Positions 35,237-43,723 of a DNA stretch of 43,875 nucleotides are shown here, piece by piece (the first letter of the stretch is position 1; every line of letters begins with the position of its first letter). This DNA comes from Cyanocohniella sp. LLY (GTDB lineage Bacteria; Cyanobacteriota; Cyanobacteriia; Cyanobacteriales; Nostocaceae): positions 1 through 43,875 of the forward strand of contig JAKOMP010000052.1 in assembly GCA_022241785.1 (NCBI GenBank), in the 5' to 3' direction. Below the pieces are notes generated by a model, which made no database searches, had not been told where the DNA came from, and worked only from the letters and a program-made list of their open reading frames with translations. The position numbers and the translations under genes are program-made.

Positions 35237-37279
35237 GTGCCAGGAATGAAAAAGCGTTTATCATTGCCACTACAGTCCCCAGATGACCTAGAGCGATTAC
35301 AATCATACCCAGTTAAGCTGATGCAGCATCAGGAAGAAGCAGTCCACCAGCTAGCGCAAACAATTAACCACATCATTGCCGACAGTTCGATTACGGCATT
35401 GATGCTGGAAGAAATTGCTCAATTACTAGGAGTTACCTTTAAAGTAGATTGTTGCTGTTTAGTAACAGTTACTGGCGAAGGTGGAGGTGAGGCAACTGTT
35501 GCTAATTGGTGTTCTGAGGAGTATCTGGGGATGCCGCACCCTAGTGAGATGTTCTCCATAGAACAATTGATGATGGACTTGCCAGTAGTACAATGTGCTG
35601 CTGAACCGTTAACAATTGAGGACATTTCGACTATTCAAAATAGTTTAGTCGTTGGATGTCAATACCTACCGTTACCAATCAAAGCGGTTTTGGCTATCCC
35701 CACGCGGTTTGGGGGAAAAAATAACGGTGTGATTTGTTTGATTCATTTCCAGCCTTATGATTGGAATGAGTCAGAAAAACTTTTGCTCAAACAAGTAGAG
35801 CCGTCTTGCGCCATCGCCTTTGCTCAAGTGCTACAAGCACAGTTAATCGCCACTCAAAACCAGTCTCTCCAAAAGACTAACCATCATCAAAGCTTGATCA
35901 AGCAATTAACTATATTAAGTCGGACTAACTTGGAGTTAAATCAAATGCTCCAGTTAGCGATCGCCTCAACTGCCGAGTCGCTACAGGTAGATCGAGGTTT
36001 ACTGATACTCTTAAAATACACAGATCCACTATTTAGAATTCAATCTAAAAAGCAAATTCCCAAAGCCAAAGCCACTGTTGCGGGTGAATGGAATCGAGGA
36101 ATACCCAGTACCCAAACTCATAAACAAGATGCTTTAAATCAGTCATTCTTGCTTTCCGATTGTGGTTTGTGCCAACGCGTATTTATTGACTCTGGCAAAC
36201 CAGTACTGATCAATGACTATACAGAAATCCAAGAGAATTGGACAGTTGCTCCATTATTTGCCATTGAATTTTTACCTACAGTGCTGTTAATGCCATTAGA
36301 GAACCAAGGCAAAATCCTGGGATTCTTAGTGCTACAACAAGCAGTACCCCGTAATTGGCAATTAGCAGAATTAAATCTGGTGGAGATGGTTTGCGCCCAG
36401 GTAAGCAATGCCATCATTCAATCACAGACATTACGCCAAGTTCAGACAGTAGTAGATGAGCGGACAGCCAAATTAAAAAGCAGTCTGGAACTGCAAGCAA
36501 AACTGCATGAAAGAACACGGCAATACGTCGAGCAGTTGCGGGAACTCAATGAACTCAAAGACGAATTTTTGAGCAACATGAGCGATCGCCTGCGCTACCC
36601 GCTGACAAATATGCTGATGTCAATTAAAAATTTACGTCTGCCAGGAATAGCACCAGAGCGTCAGGCTAGATACTTAGATATCTTGGAGCAAGAATGTACC
36701 AAAGAAATCAACCTCATTAATGACTTGCTGACCCTACAGAAACTAGAGTCAGAGAAAGAAGCACCGCAGTTAGAAACAATTAATTTAAATAGTAAAATTC
36801 AATCATTAGGCATAGCTTTTGAGAAAAGGCTGGTAGATAAAGGTTTGAGTATTACCGTAGATTTACCGATAGAACCATTAACACTACAAACCGAACTAGA
36901 AAGTTTTGACCGCATTCTCCAAGAGTTATTAAATAATGCTTATACATATTCGGAGCATGACAGCGCTGTCCACTTGCAAGCGTTTCACCGAGTAGAAGAA
37001 CAAGTTGATCAAGTTATTATTAAGGTGACTAACATAGGACGTGCCATTTCCGAAGAGGAAGCAACCTATATTTTCGACAAATTCCGTCGTGGTAAAGGGC
37101 GTTGGCATCCAGGCACTGGACTGGGACTGGCTTTGGTTAAATCTTTAGTCCAGCACTTGCATGGGGCGATCGCTGTTGAGAGTACACAAATCTCAGATTC
37201 CCCATTGAGTGAAGTTTGTTTCACTCTGACTTTGCCTCAATTTTCTGATGTAAGCAAACCATATGCCGAAAGTGACTGA
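35237..37279 (+). CDS. GAF-domain sensor histidine kinase homologue lacking the phospho-acceptor His
   Basis: A 680-residue soluble protein. Two GAF domains (about 40-200 and 235-410) suggest a small-ligand or chromophore sensor. A coiled linker leads to a dimerisation domain of the cyanobacterial GAF-kinase type (ELNELKDEFLSNM), but where SHELRTP is expected the sequence is SDRLRYPL: Asp450 replaces His. The ATPase domain keeps the N-box LLNNAYTYS, F-box IFDKFRRG and GTGLGLAL, but G1 is VTNIGRAI instead of DxGxG. It is probably an inactive or non-canonical kinase that binds partners. The codons for Ser-Asp-Arg form a HIP1 octamer. GTG at 35237 or ATG at 35246 could start it; neither has a strong ribosome site. 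The next gene overlaps its end by 17 bases. Confidence 0.88.
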   Translation: MPGMKKRLSLPLQSPDDLERLQSYPVKLMQHQEEAVHQLAQTINHIIADSSITALMLEEIAQLLGVTFKVDCCCLVTVTGEGGGEATVANWCSEEYLGMPHPSEMFSIEQLMMDLPVVQCAAEPLTIEDISTIQNSLVVGCQYLPLPIKAVLAIPTRFGGKNNGVICLIHFQPYDWNESEKLLLKQVEPSCAIAFAQVLQAQLIATQNQSLQKTNHHQSLIKQLTILSRTNLELNQMLQLAIASTAESLQVDRGLLILLKYTDPLFRIQSKKQIPKAKATVAGEWNRGIPSTQTHKQDALNQSFLLSDCGLCQRVFIDSGKPVLINDYTEIQENWTVAPLFAIEFLPTVLLMPLENQGKILGFLVLQQAVPRNWQLAELNLVEMVCAQVSNAIIQSQTLRQVQTVVDERTAKLKSSLELQAKLHERTRQYVEQLRELNELKDEFLSNMSDRLRYPLTNMLMSIKNLRLPGIAPERQARYLDILEQECTKEINLINDLLTLQKLESEKEAPQLETINLNSKIQSLGIAFEKRLVDKGLSITVDLPIEPLTLQTELESFDRILQELLNNAYTYSEHDSAVHLQAFHRVEEQVDQVIIKVTNIGRAISEEEATYIFDKFRRGKGRWHPGTGLGLALVKSLVQHLHGAIAVESTQISDSPLSEVCFTLTLPQFSDVSKPYAESD

Positions 37280-37865
37280 AGAAAACAACACCATAGAGAA
37301 TTTTGACTGTCAAGCTGCTAGCGATGACACAAGCCTCGAAAACAACTTGGCTGCTGATGCTGTTGGTTTACCAGATGTGGCAGTCCAAATTGAAAAAATA
37401 GCGGAGCGACAACGGCAAATTACCGCTAAAGTTCAAATTCCTCGCCCCGTTGAACAAATCTGGAAGGTGCTGACAGATTATGAAGCTTTGCCTGAGTTTA
37501 TTCCCAACTTAGCGAAGAGTTGTCGCCTTGAGCATCCTCACGGTGGTATTCGACTGGAACAAATAGGCTCTCAACGCCTACTCAAGTTCAACTTTTGTGC
37601 GCGTGTAGTTTTGGATTTAGAAGAATGCTTCCCCAAAGAAATTAATTTTTCTATGGTGGAAGGGGATTTTAAAGGCTTTTCTGGTAGTTGGTGCCTAGAA
37701 CCATATTCTCTAGGTGAGGACGTCGGAACCATTCTCTGTTACACAATCCAAGTCTGGCCTAAATTAACTATGCCAGTGACAATTATTGAACGTCGCCTGA
37801 GTAATGATCTGCGGTTAAATCTTCTGGCTATTTACCAGCGTGTAGAACAGTTAGCTAGTATCTAG
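37263..37865 (+). CDS. SRPBCC-fold (cyclase/dehydrase, coenzyme Q-binding-like) protein
   Basis: A 200-residue protein. After an acidic leader of about 45 residues comes a START/SRPBCC module: ITAKVQIPRPVEQIWKVLTDYEALPEFIPNL, KSCRLEH, GSQRLLKFNFCARVVLDLEE, and KLTMPVTIIERRLSNDLRLNL. The fold binds lipids, quinones or polyketides in a deep pocket. Cyanobacterial members are annotated cyclase/dehydrase; no reaction can be assigned. The gene starts inside the sensor-kinase gene with a 17-base overlap, so it is coexpressed and coupled with it. A link between the two is therefore plausible. Confidence 0.88.
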   Translation: MPKVTEENNTIENFDCQAASDDTSLENNLAADAVGLPDVAVQIEKIAERQRQITAKVQIPRPVEQIWKVLTDYEALPEFIPNLAKSCRLEHPHGGIRLEQIGSQRLLKFNFCARVVLDLEECFPKEINFSMVEGDFKGFSGSWCLEPYSLGEDVGTILCYTIQVWPKLTMPVTIIERRLSNDLRLNLLAIYQRVEQLASI

Positions 37866-38188
37866 TACTCCGCTACATTCATTCTCAGGAGGGGGAGGTA
37901 TGAACCGCAAAGAACACAAAGTCCACGAAAAGAGTAGGAATTAAAAATCCCTTATCAATAGGACTTACGCAAACTCTACGAACTCTTGGCGTTCTACAGA
38001 TCTTACGGGCATCGCTGCGCGTGGGCGTCTTGGCGGTACCCTGCGGGAAGCCGCTACGCGAACGATAAATTAGGTTTTTTGGCTATTTTTGCGTAAGTCC
38101 TTATCAAGTTACAGTTTCTCCACAAGCTGGGATTTTACGATGTCCTATTGTATTTGTTGACGTATCCTCATCCCTCTTTCCTGACTTA
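37866..38188. other. 323 bp convergent spacer holding a MITE-like element
   Basis: Positions 37960-38101 carry an element with 14 bp inverted ends and a GC-rich palindromic core. The flanks contain TTATCAA on both sides. Nothing else recognised. Confidence 0.55.
37960..38101. repeat. 142 bp element with 14 bp inverted ends (AGGACTTACGCAAA)
   Basis: AGGACTTACGCAAA at 37960-37973 is perfectly repeated in reverse complement at 38088-38101. TTATCAA stands at 37952-37958 and again at 38101-38107, a possible target duplication around it. The core (about 37997-38066) is a GC-rich palindromic repeat including GCGGGAAGCCGCTACGCGAA that matches, on the other strand, part of 476-489. It shares ends with the 21679-21770 element. 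Confidence 0.65.
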
Positions 38189-39382
38189 TTAAACAGGTTC
38201 CGATAACTGACTATCAAGATGGCGAAATAAAAATATCCACAGTGGTAAGGAACTATTAATAGCGATAAGTCTCACTAAATGACCCGCTGTGACAATTTCT
38301 ACATTATGATTTAATGCTAGGGATACTAGTATCATTTCTGGCGCTCCTCCTGGTGCTGTGACTAAAAGACAAGTTAACCAGTCCCAAGAGGTTAATTGCA
38401 TAGCCAGAATAGCGGCAGCAGCACCGGCTACAAGAGTCATACCCACAGACACAAAAGCATAACCTATAGCCTTTTTATCTAAGTTGGGATTCTCTCCCCA
38501 ATACTCTCCAATAGTAATTCCTAGCAGTAGTTGACCTAATAATTTGATGAATAATGGCGAGTCCAAGTTAAGGTCACTCCACATAGGTAGCCAATGTAAT
38601 ACAGGATTAAAAGCTATACCAACTAATAATGCCCCACAGAACTCGGCAGCAGGAATTTTGCACAATGCAGCCAGATACACAACTAAGAAGGTGGTTAGAA
38701 GGGCTAATAATAGTAATCCTAATTGCGATAGATTAAAACTCAGTAATATATCTGACACAGGCAATGTTTGTGGAGTCAGTACATGATCAACTGACACTGC
38801 TGTCCGAGCAATTAAAGGAATCAGCAAAACTACAGATGTGACACGAATTGCCTGCACAAGGGCGACTAAAGTGACATTTCTATCATAATCGGCAGCAATA
38901 GATGCCATTACGCCCACACCACCGGGAACAGTAGCCAGCAAGGAAGTTAATAAATTGGTTTGACTCAGGCGGGAGTAAATATAGCCAATGCAGCTACCAC
39001 ATAGCAGCAAAAATAAAGTGAGAAAAATAAATATAGGAATACCAGAGGCTAGAACAGTGAAATTACTACTGCTACTTGACATGCCCACGGACAAACCCAC
39101 TAAACCCATCCCTACCTTTCTGGCAGTGCGGTTTGGTGGGGGAGAGTATTGATAAAAAATTCGACATCCTTGCAAAACTATAACACCAGCAGCAATTCCG
39201 CCAAATATCCAAGCAAATCCACCGACGTGTAATTGAAATAACGCTAAACCTAAAGGTAGGGCCAGCAGTATTTCCCAACTGAGGACAATTAGTCGCTTCA
39301 TTGATGGTAGCGGTTTAGCAATAACAGGATTTTCATGAGTGGTTTCCTCTGGGGTGGGAGTAACACTGAAGTTTTGGTTCAT
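38189..39382 (-). CDS. AbrB-family membrane protein (putative permease/regulator)
   Basis: A 397-residue integral membrane protein of the AbrB (PF05145) family, not the DNA-binding AbrB. About ten hydrophobic segments make two similar halves; motifs include ATVPGGVGVMASIAADYD in the first half and LVTAPGGAPEMILVSLAL in the second, the PGG signatures of the family. Function is uncertain; an E. coli member influences aidB expression, and transport has been proposed. N-terminal 25 residues are polar, with an in-frame Met (MKRLIVL) as an alternative start near 39301. It is divergent from chlI. Confidence 0.88.
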   Translation of the reverse strand: MNQNFSVTPTPEETTHENPVIAKPLPSMKRLIVLSWEILLALPLGLALFQLHVGGFAWIFGGIAAGVIVLQGCRIFYQYSPPPNRTARKVGMGLVGLSVGMSSSSSNFTVLASGIPIFIFLTLFLLLCGSCIGYIYSRLSQTNLLTSLLATVPGGVGVMASIAADYDRNVTLVALVQAIRVTSVVLLIPLIARTAVSVDHVLTPQTLPVSDILLSFNLSQLGLLLLALLTTFLVVYLAALCKIPAAEFCGALLVGIAFNPVLHWLPMWSDLNLDSPLFIKLLGQLLLGITIGEYWGENPNLDKKAIGYAFVSVGMTLVAGAAAAILAMQLTSWDWLTCLLVTAPGGAPEMILVSLALNHNVEIVTAGHLVRLIAINSSLPLWIFLFRHLDSQLSEPV

Positions 39383-39559
39383 CGATAAAGGGTTGTTAAA
39401 TTAATTTCGCTATGATTTACAGAACCTACCCTGAAAAGGCTATTTCCCATCTAACATCCAAAATCCAAAATGGTATAACCTTCTATTTCTCGTTCTTCCA
39501 TTCCCTAACTGTGGCACAATAAAAAATTGTAATAAGAAAAATATTGTTAAGGTAATTTA

Positions 39560-40684
39560 GTGACTCCAACTGCTCAATCCACGGCAAGTGCGCGTCGCGT
39601 GGTATTTCCATTTACAGCAATTGTGGGCCAGGAAGAAATGAAACTGGCACTGCTGTTGAACGTGATTGATCCCAAAATCGGTGGTGTCATGATTATGGGC
39701 GATCGCGGTACCGGCAAATCCACAACTATTCGAGCCTTGGCTGATTTGCTGCCAGAAATCCCTGTGGTTGCCAATGACCCCTTTAACAGTGACCCCAACG
39801 ACCCCGATGTGATGAGCGATGAAGTCCGCCAAATGGTAGAACAAGGGGCGGAAATTCCTGTAGCTCATAAAAAAGTGCAAATGGTAGACCTGCCATTAGG
39901 AGCGACAGAAGACCGGGTTTGCGGTACTATCGACATCGAGAAAGCTTTATCGGAAGGTGTTAAAGCCTTTGAACCGGGCCTACTGGCTAAGGCTAACCGG
40001 GGCATCCTCTACGTAGATGAAGTCAACTTGCTAGATGACCACCTAGTAGATGTGTTACTCGACTCTGCTGCCAGTGGCTGGAACACTGTAGAACGGGAAG
40101 GTATTTCCATCCGTCACCCAGCACGTTTTGTGCTTGTAGGTTCTGGTAACCCCGAAGAAGGTGAATTGCGTCCCCAACTATTAGACCGTTTTGGGATGCA
40201 CGCAGAAATTCACACAGTTAAAGAACCAGCTTTACGGGTGCAAATTGTGGAACAAAGGTCAGAATTTGACCAAAACCCTCCACATTTCCTGGAAAATTAC
40301 CAGTCCCAGCAAGAAGCACTGCAACAAAAAATCGTCAACGCCCAGAATTTGTTGCCAGAAGTTAAAATTGAATACGACCAACGGGTCAAAATTTCGGAAG
40401 TTTGTTCAGAACTGGATGTAGACGGTTTGCGTGGTGATATTGTTACTAACCGCGCTGCCAAAGCATTAACGGCTTTTGAAGGGCGCACCGAAGTCACTGT
40501 TGATGATATCAGACGTGTAATTACATTATGTCTGCGTCACAGATTGCGGAAAGACCCCTTAGAGTCCATTGATTCTGGCTACAAAGTAGAGAAAGCCTTT
40601 GCACGGATTTTTGGTGTAGAACTACCAGACGATGATACTGCACAAAAAAATGGTACAGGACAAAAGTTAGGGGCAAGAAATTAA
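39560..40684 (+). CDS. chlI: Magnesium chelatase ATPase subunit I
   Basis: The AAA+ motor subunit of Mg-chelatase, which inserts Mg into protoporphyrin IX as the first committed step of chlorophyll synthesis, together with ChlD and ChlH (both outside the window). The 374 residues include [19 protein letters not shown], Walker [10 protein letters not shown] (47-55), the ChlI insert [19 protein letters not shown], Walker [12 protein letters not shown], and the arginine-finger segment [14 protein letters not shown]. Start is GTG at 39560, with AAGG eight bases upstream. A weak hairpin (40694-40730) without T run follows. Confidence 0.97.
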   Translation: MTPTAQSTASARRVVFPFTAIVGQEEMKLALLLNVIDPKIGGVMIMGDRGTGKSTTIRALADLLPEIPVVANDPFNSDPNDPDVMSDEVRQMVEQGAEIPVAHKKVQMVDLPLGATEDRVCGTIDIEKALSEGVKAFEPGLLAKANRGILYVDEVNLLDDHLVDVLLDSAASGWNTVEREGISIRHPARFVLVGSGNPEEGELRPQLLDRFGMHAEIHTVKEPALRVQIVEQRSEFDQNPPHFLENYQSQQEALQQKIVNAQNLLPEVKIEYDQRVKISEVCSELDVDGLRGDIVTNRAAKALTAFEGRTEVTVDDIRRVITLCLRHRLRKDPLESIDSGYKVEKAFARIFGVELPDDDTAQKNGTGQKLGARN

Positions 40685-40765
40685 AAGCTAGAAGTGTTGA
40701 GTTGTGAATAACTGTTTCATGACTCAGCACAGGCCAATGCCCATATAGCTTTACAGCACTCAGTA

Positions 40766-41068
40766 ATGAATATGAGATTGTGGAATTTCTGGTTAAACAG
40801 TTTTATCTTAGCTAGCCAATACAACCCGCCCAGGTTTGTAGAGTTATTGATGCTGATGGTAGCGATCGCTATGTTAATAGTAGCGACTATATTACCCGAT
40901 AGACCTTATTTAATATTGGGCTTAAGCCTTGTAGTGGGAGCATCCATTTCTATCCTAGTACGAGAAGCGATCGCCCCTTCACCCCAAACAAAAGTTACCC
41001 GATTCACAGCACTATTATTGCTTTTCATTAGTTTCTACGGCTTTGCCGATTTGCTATACACCCTGTAG
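40766..41068 (+). CDS. Small membrane protein, unknown function
   Basis: A 100-residue protein with three hydrophobic segments (about 25-45, 48-64 and 80-98), the last ending near the C-terminus in FYGFADLLYTL. The first 20 residues are Trp/Asn-rich. No family recognised. It lies 81 bases after chlI in the same direction and may be read with it; the intrinsic terminator at 41176-41211 would then end that transcript. Confidence 0.7.
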   Translation: MNMRLWNFWLNSFILASQYNPPRFVELLMLMVAIAMLIVATILPDRPYLILGLSLVVGASISILVREAIAPSPQTKVTRFTALLLLFISFYGFADLLYTL

Positions 41069-41472
41069 TGACAACTCTCACCGCTAACCCTGATGCGTAT
41101 TAATGTATCTGAAAATCTTTAATTAATCATAAGTAAAAACACCGGAAAAATCCCAGACTCAATACTTATGCTATGTGTTCCAGAGATCAAAACATTCTGG
41201 AACATTTTTTTGCTAGAAATTGCAAATCTGAGGTAAGGGATTTCCCTGAAATAAATTATCCAATGTTTGTAATGAAAACGACTTCTTTCTTTGGCTTTAG
41301 ACAATGGGATATTTTTTAATTAGGAATTTCCTCAGCAAGATTGCTAAAGTAACCTTTACGCAAATGCGCTGACACTTGCATGTCCCGTCTTCATAAATCC
41401 CGCAAAAATACGGTTACGCTAACTTGTACTTCTGATCAAAACTGCAATTATCAAGTTTACTAGGGTGCATAG
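41069..41472. other. 404 bp spacer with a strong terminator
   Basis: Contains the terminator 41176-41211. The remainder, including the promoter region for the overlapping small-gene pair at 41473, shows no gene or repeat. A 61-codon minus-strand ORF crosses the terminator and is rejected. Confidence 0.5.
41176..41211 (+). terminator. Intrinsic terminator downstream of the small membrane protein gene
   Basis: A perfect 9 bp stem, TGTTCCAGA with TCTGGAACA, an 11-base loop and a run of seven T. It lies about 110 bases after the stop codon at 41068. Confidence 0.9.
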
Positions 41473-41718
41473 ATGAATAGCCCTGCCAATACGGTGATTC
41501 GATTCAATCTGGAAATGGCCAAAGAAGTTGCTCATGAATGGGAGCAAGCTTCCCATGTTGAAATCAGTACTTATTGTCTAAAGATTTTAAAAGAAATCGG
41601 ATGCTCTGATACTGAACTTCCAGTCAACTTACAGACTCGCGAACAGCAACTAAATTTTATCGTAGGTTTTGCATCTTTAGCGTTTGGGGAGGTACAAAAT
41701 GTCCAGAGCGTTAATTGA
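41473..41718 (+). CDS. Small hypothetical protein, first of an overlapping pair
   Basis: An 81-residue, soluble, mainly helical protein (FNLEMAKEVAHEWEQASHVEISTYCLKILKEIG) that I do not recognise. The ATG at 41473 follows AGGG by 8 bases. The next gene begins 20 bases before its stop in another frame, so the pair is coupled and probably functions together. Confidence 0.65.
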   Translation: MNSPANTVIRFNLEMAKEVAHEWEQASHVEISTYCLKILKEIGCSDTELPVNLQTREQQLNFIVGFASLAFGEVQNVQSVN

Positions 41719-41980
41719 AGATATCTTTAACGAGCCAGAATGGTCAGAAGAGACTGCTTTTCCGGCAACTGATCAAGAATTGTTAATTTTAACCCAACAA
41801 CTTTCCGGTTTTGAAGTTCCCATAAAAGTTTTCTTACAAGCCGTAGCTATTGCTGCTTATGACTGTGAATCAGCATTTCGCTACGCTGAAAACTATCTGA
41901 CTATGGCTCAACGCAAAAACAAAGGTAAAAGTAAAAATTTATTATTATTTCGGACTTCACGTAATTTTGCAAATAATTGA
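41699..41980 (+). CDS. Small hypothetical protein, second of an overlapping pair
   Basis: A 93-residue protein with an acidic start (MSRALIEDIFNEPEWSEE), a helical middle (LTQQLSGFEVPIKVFLQAVAIAAYDCESAFRYAENY) and a basic tail (NKGKSKN). GGAGG lies seven bases before the ATG at 41699, which fixes this start rather than the upstream in-frame position 41684. It overlaps the preceding gene by 20 bases and is followed by a duplicated terminator. No family recognised; the alternating acidic head and basic tail could mean nucleic-acid or protein binding. Confidence 0.7.
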   Translation: MSRALIEDIFNEPEWSEETAFPATDQELLILTQQLSGFEVPIKVFLQAVAIAAYDCESAFRYAENYLTMAQRKNKGKSKNLLLFRTSRNFANN

Positions 41981-42003
41981 GGTGCTTTTGTTGACATAAC
42001 TCT

Positions 42004-42041
42004 GCCCTTCAACGCTAATCGTCAGAAGGGCTTGTTTTTTT
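42004..42041 (+). terminator. Intrinsic terminator after the small gene pair
   Basis: GCCCTTC (42004-42010) pairs with GAAGGGC (42025-42031) around a 14-base loop, followed by TTGTTTTTTT. It lies 24 bases after the stop codon. Its 3' arm and T run are duplicated directly downstream (42051-42088). Confidence 0.85.
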
Positions 42042-42088
42042 AGAAAACATCGCTAATCGTCAGAAGGGCTTGTTTTTTTAGAAAACAT
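42013..42088 (+). repeat. 38 bp perfect tandem duplication covering a terminator arm
   Basis: The 38 bases 42013-42050 are repeated exactly at 42051-42088. Each copy has the GAAGGGC arm and T run but only the region before the first copy holds the 5' arm GCCCTTC, so two 3' arms share one partner. Confidence 0.97.
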
Positions 42089-42172
42089 CATAATTTTAGA
42101 CCACAGGTAGAAGAAAATACTGACAAAATTCCGTAATGTGAGGCTAGTTGCTCGAACATCAGGAAAATACCA

Positions 42173-42892
42173 GTGGTTCCAATTAAAGATGATAATCCTA
42201 CAAAAATTACCCCTTATGTGACTTATGGACTAATTGCTGCCAATGTTTTGGCTTTTCTTTATGAAGCCAGTCTTCCTCCCCAGGCATTAGATGGGTTTTT
42301 ACATTTGGCGGCTGTAGTCCCGCGAGAACTTTCATTAAGTTTTGCTGGCGTTTCTGTTAATCAGCCAGTACCAGAATGGGCCACATTGATTACTGCACAA
42401 TTTTTACATGGTGGTTTTTTGCACCTAGCGGGCAATATGTTGTTTCTCTGGGTGTTTGGTAACAATGTAGAAGAGAAATTAGGCCGTGCCAAATATTTAC
42501 TGTTCTATTTATCTTGTGGTGTCTTAGCCTCTTTAGCCCAGTGGTTCTTTGCCCAAAACTCTAATATTCCATCTTTAGGAGCAAGTGGGGCGATCGCAGG
42601 TGTGATGGGAGCATATATTCTGCGTTTTCCCAATGTCGAAATTTTGGGTGTAGTACCTTTAGGATTTTTCTTCCCCACATTTCGCGTTCCAGCTTATTTT
42701 TTCTTAGGATTATGGTTTATCCAACAAGCTTTTTACGGGCTTGTGAGCCTAGAAGCACCCACCAATATTGGGATGGAAGGTGGCGGTATTGCCTACTGGG
42801 CCCATGCAGGTGGTTTTATATTTGGTGCAATTCTGGGGCCATTGCTGGGTTTATTTAGTGACAAATCCGCGGAAGAATCTCAATACGGTTAG
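42173..42892 (+). CDS. Rhomboid-family intramembrane serine protease (first of two)
   Basis: A 239-residue polytopic protease. Starts at GTG 42173 (MVPIKDDNPTKITPYV). It has the six-helix core with HGGFLHLAGNMLFLWVFGNNVE (79-100), the catalytic GASGA with Ser138, and the partner His211 in WAHAGGF. Both members of the Ser-His dyad are present, so it should be active. It sits 160 bases ahead of a second rhomboid with the same layout, and after the small-gene pair terminator. Substrates are unknown. Confidence 0.93.
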   Translation: MVPIKDDNPTKITPYVTYGLIAANVLAFLYEASLPPQALDGFLHLAAVVPRELSLSFAGVSVNQPVPEWATLITAQFLHGGFLHLAGNMLFLWVFGNNVEEKLGRAKYLLFYLSCGVLASLAQWFFAQNSNIPSLGASGAIAGVMGAYILRFPNVEILGVVPLGFFFPTFRVPAYFFLGLWFIQQAFYGLVSLEAPTNIGMEGGGIAYWAHAGGFIFGAILGPLLGLFSDKSAEESQYG

Positions 42893-43051
42893 GGGATCTC
42901 ATCCATTTCACTAAGGCCTCTAATGCTTTATCCCTGATACCTATGAGTATCAGCCTAAAGTCAAAATGTTAGAGGCTTTTGAGCAGCCCAAATTCACACC
43001 TGTTAACAACACAGGGTATATTGCAAATATTGATAATTAGGAAAAGCACCT

Positions 43052-43723
43052 GTGTTTCCCCTCTATGATGAAAACCCAACGCGAATCACACCGTATCTAA
43101 CTTACGGGTTGATTGGGATGAATATTTTAGTTTTTCTTCATGAAGTGCGTCTGTCAAGTGCAGAATTAGATCAATTCTTCCGAATGTATGCGTTAATACC
43201 ACAACAATTAACCAATAACTTTGCCCAGGAATGGCCAACTTTATTTACATCCCAATTCTTACATGGTGGTTGGTGGCACTTAATCTCAAATATGGTTTTT
43301 CTTTGGGTCTTTGGTAACAATATTGAAGATCGTTTAGGCCATGTCAAATATCTAATTTTTTATCTAGCTTGTGGTGCTTTAGCCGCCTTGTGCCAGTGGT
43401 TTATTAACACGGATTCAACTATTCCGTCTTTAGGGGCTAGTGGTGCAATTGCTGGGGTGCTGGGTGCATATATTATCCGTTTTCCGCAATCGAGAATTTT
43501 GACTTTAGCTTTTTTGGGCTTTTTCGTCACCACAATCAGAATTCCCGCCATGATTCTGATCGGAGTTTTTGTGATCCAAAATGTCATATCTGGTCTTGCC
43601 AGCCTGCAAGCTGCTGCCAATATGAGTGTAGAAACGGGTGGAGTTGCTTACTGGGCGCACATCGGTGGTTTTGTGTTTGGGGTAATTCTTGGCCCATTAT
43701 TTGGGTTATTTAGGCGTGACTAG
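43052..43723 (+). CDS. Rhomboid-family intramembrane serine protease (second of two)
   Basis: A 223-residue rhomboid protease. It starts at GTG 43052 (MFPLYDENPTRITPYL) like its upstream neighbour and shares its motif order: HGGWWHLISNMVFLWVFGNNIE, Ser130 in GASGA and His203 in WAHIGGF. Compared with the first copy it lacks about 11 residues in the loop before the HGG motif and has a shorter tail. The two arose by tandem duplication and have diverged substantially, so they likely differ in substrate. Confidence 0.93.
   Translation: MFPLYDENPTRITPYLTYGLIGMNILVFLHEVRLSSAELDQFFRMYALIPQQLTNNFAQEWPTLFTSQFLHGGWWHLISNMVFLWVFGNNIEDRLGHVKYLIFYLACGALAALCQWFINTDSTIPSLGASGAIAGVLGAYIIRFPQSRILTLAFLGFFVTTIRIPAMILIGVFVIQNVISGLASLQAAANMSVETGGVAYWAHIGGFVFGVILGPLFGLFRRD

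Noticed and set aside
40694-40730. Hairpin after chlI (GTGTTGAGT / ACTCAGCAC)
   Set aside because: Eight of nine bases pair but there is no T run, so it is not called a terminator.
41119-41304. 61-codon minus-strand ORF
   Set aside because: It spans the strong intrinsic terminator at 41176-41211.
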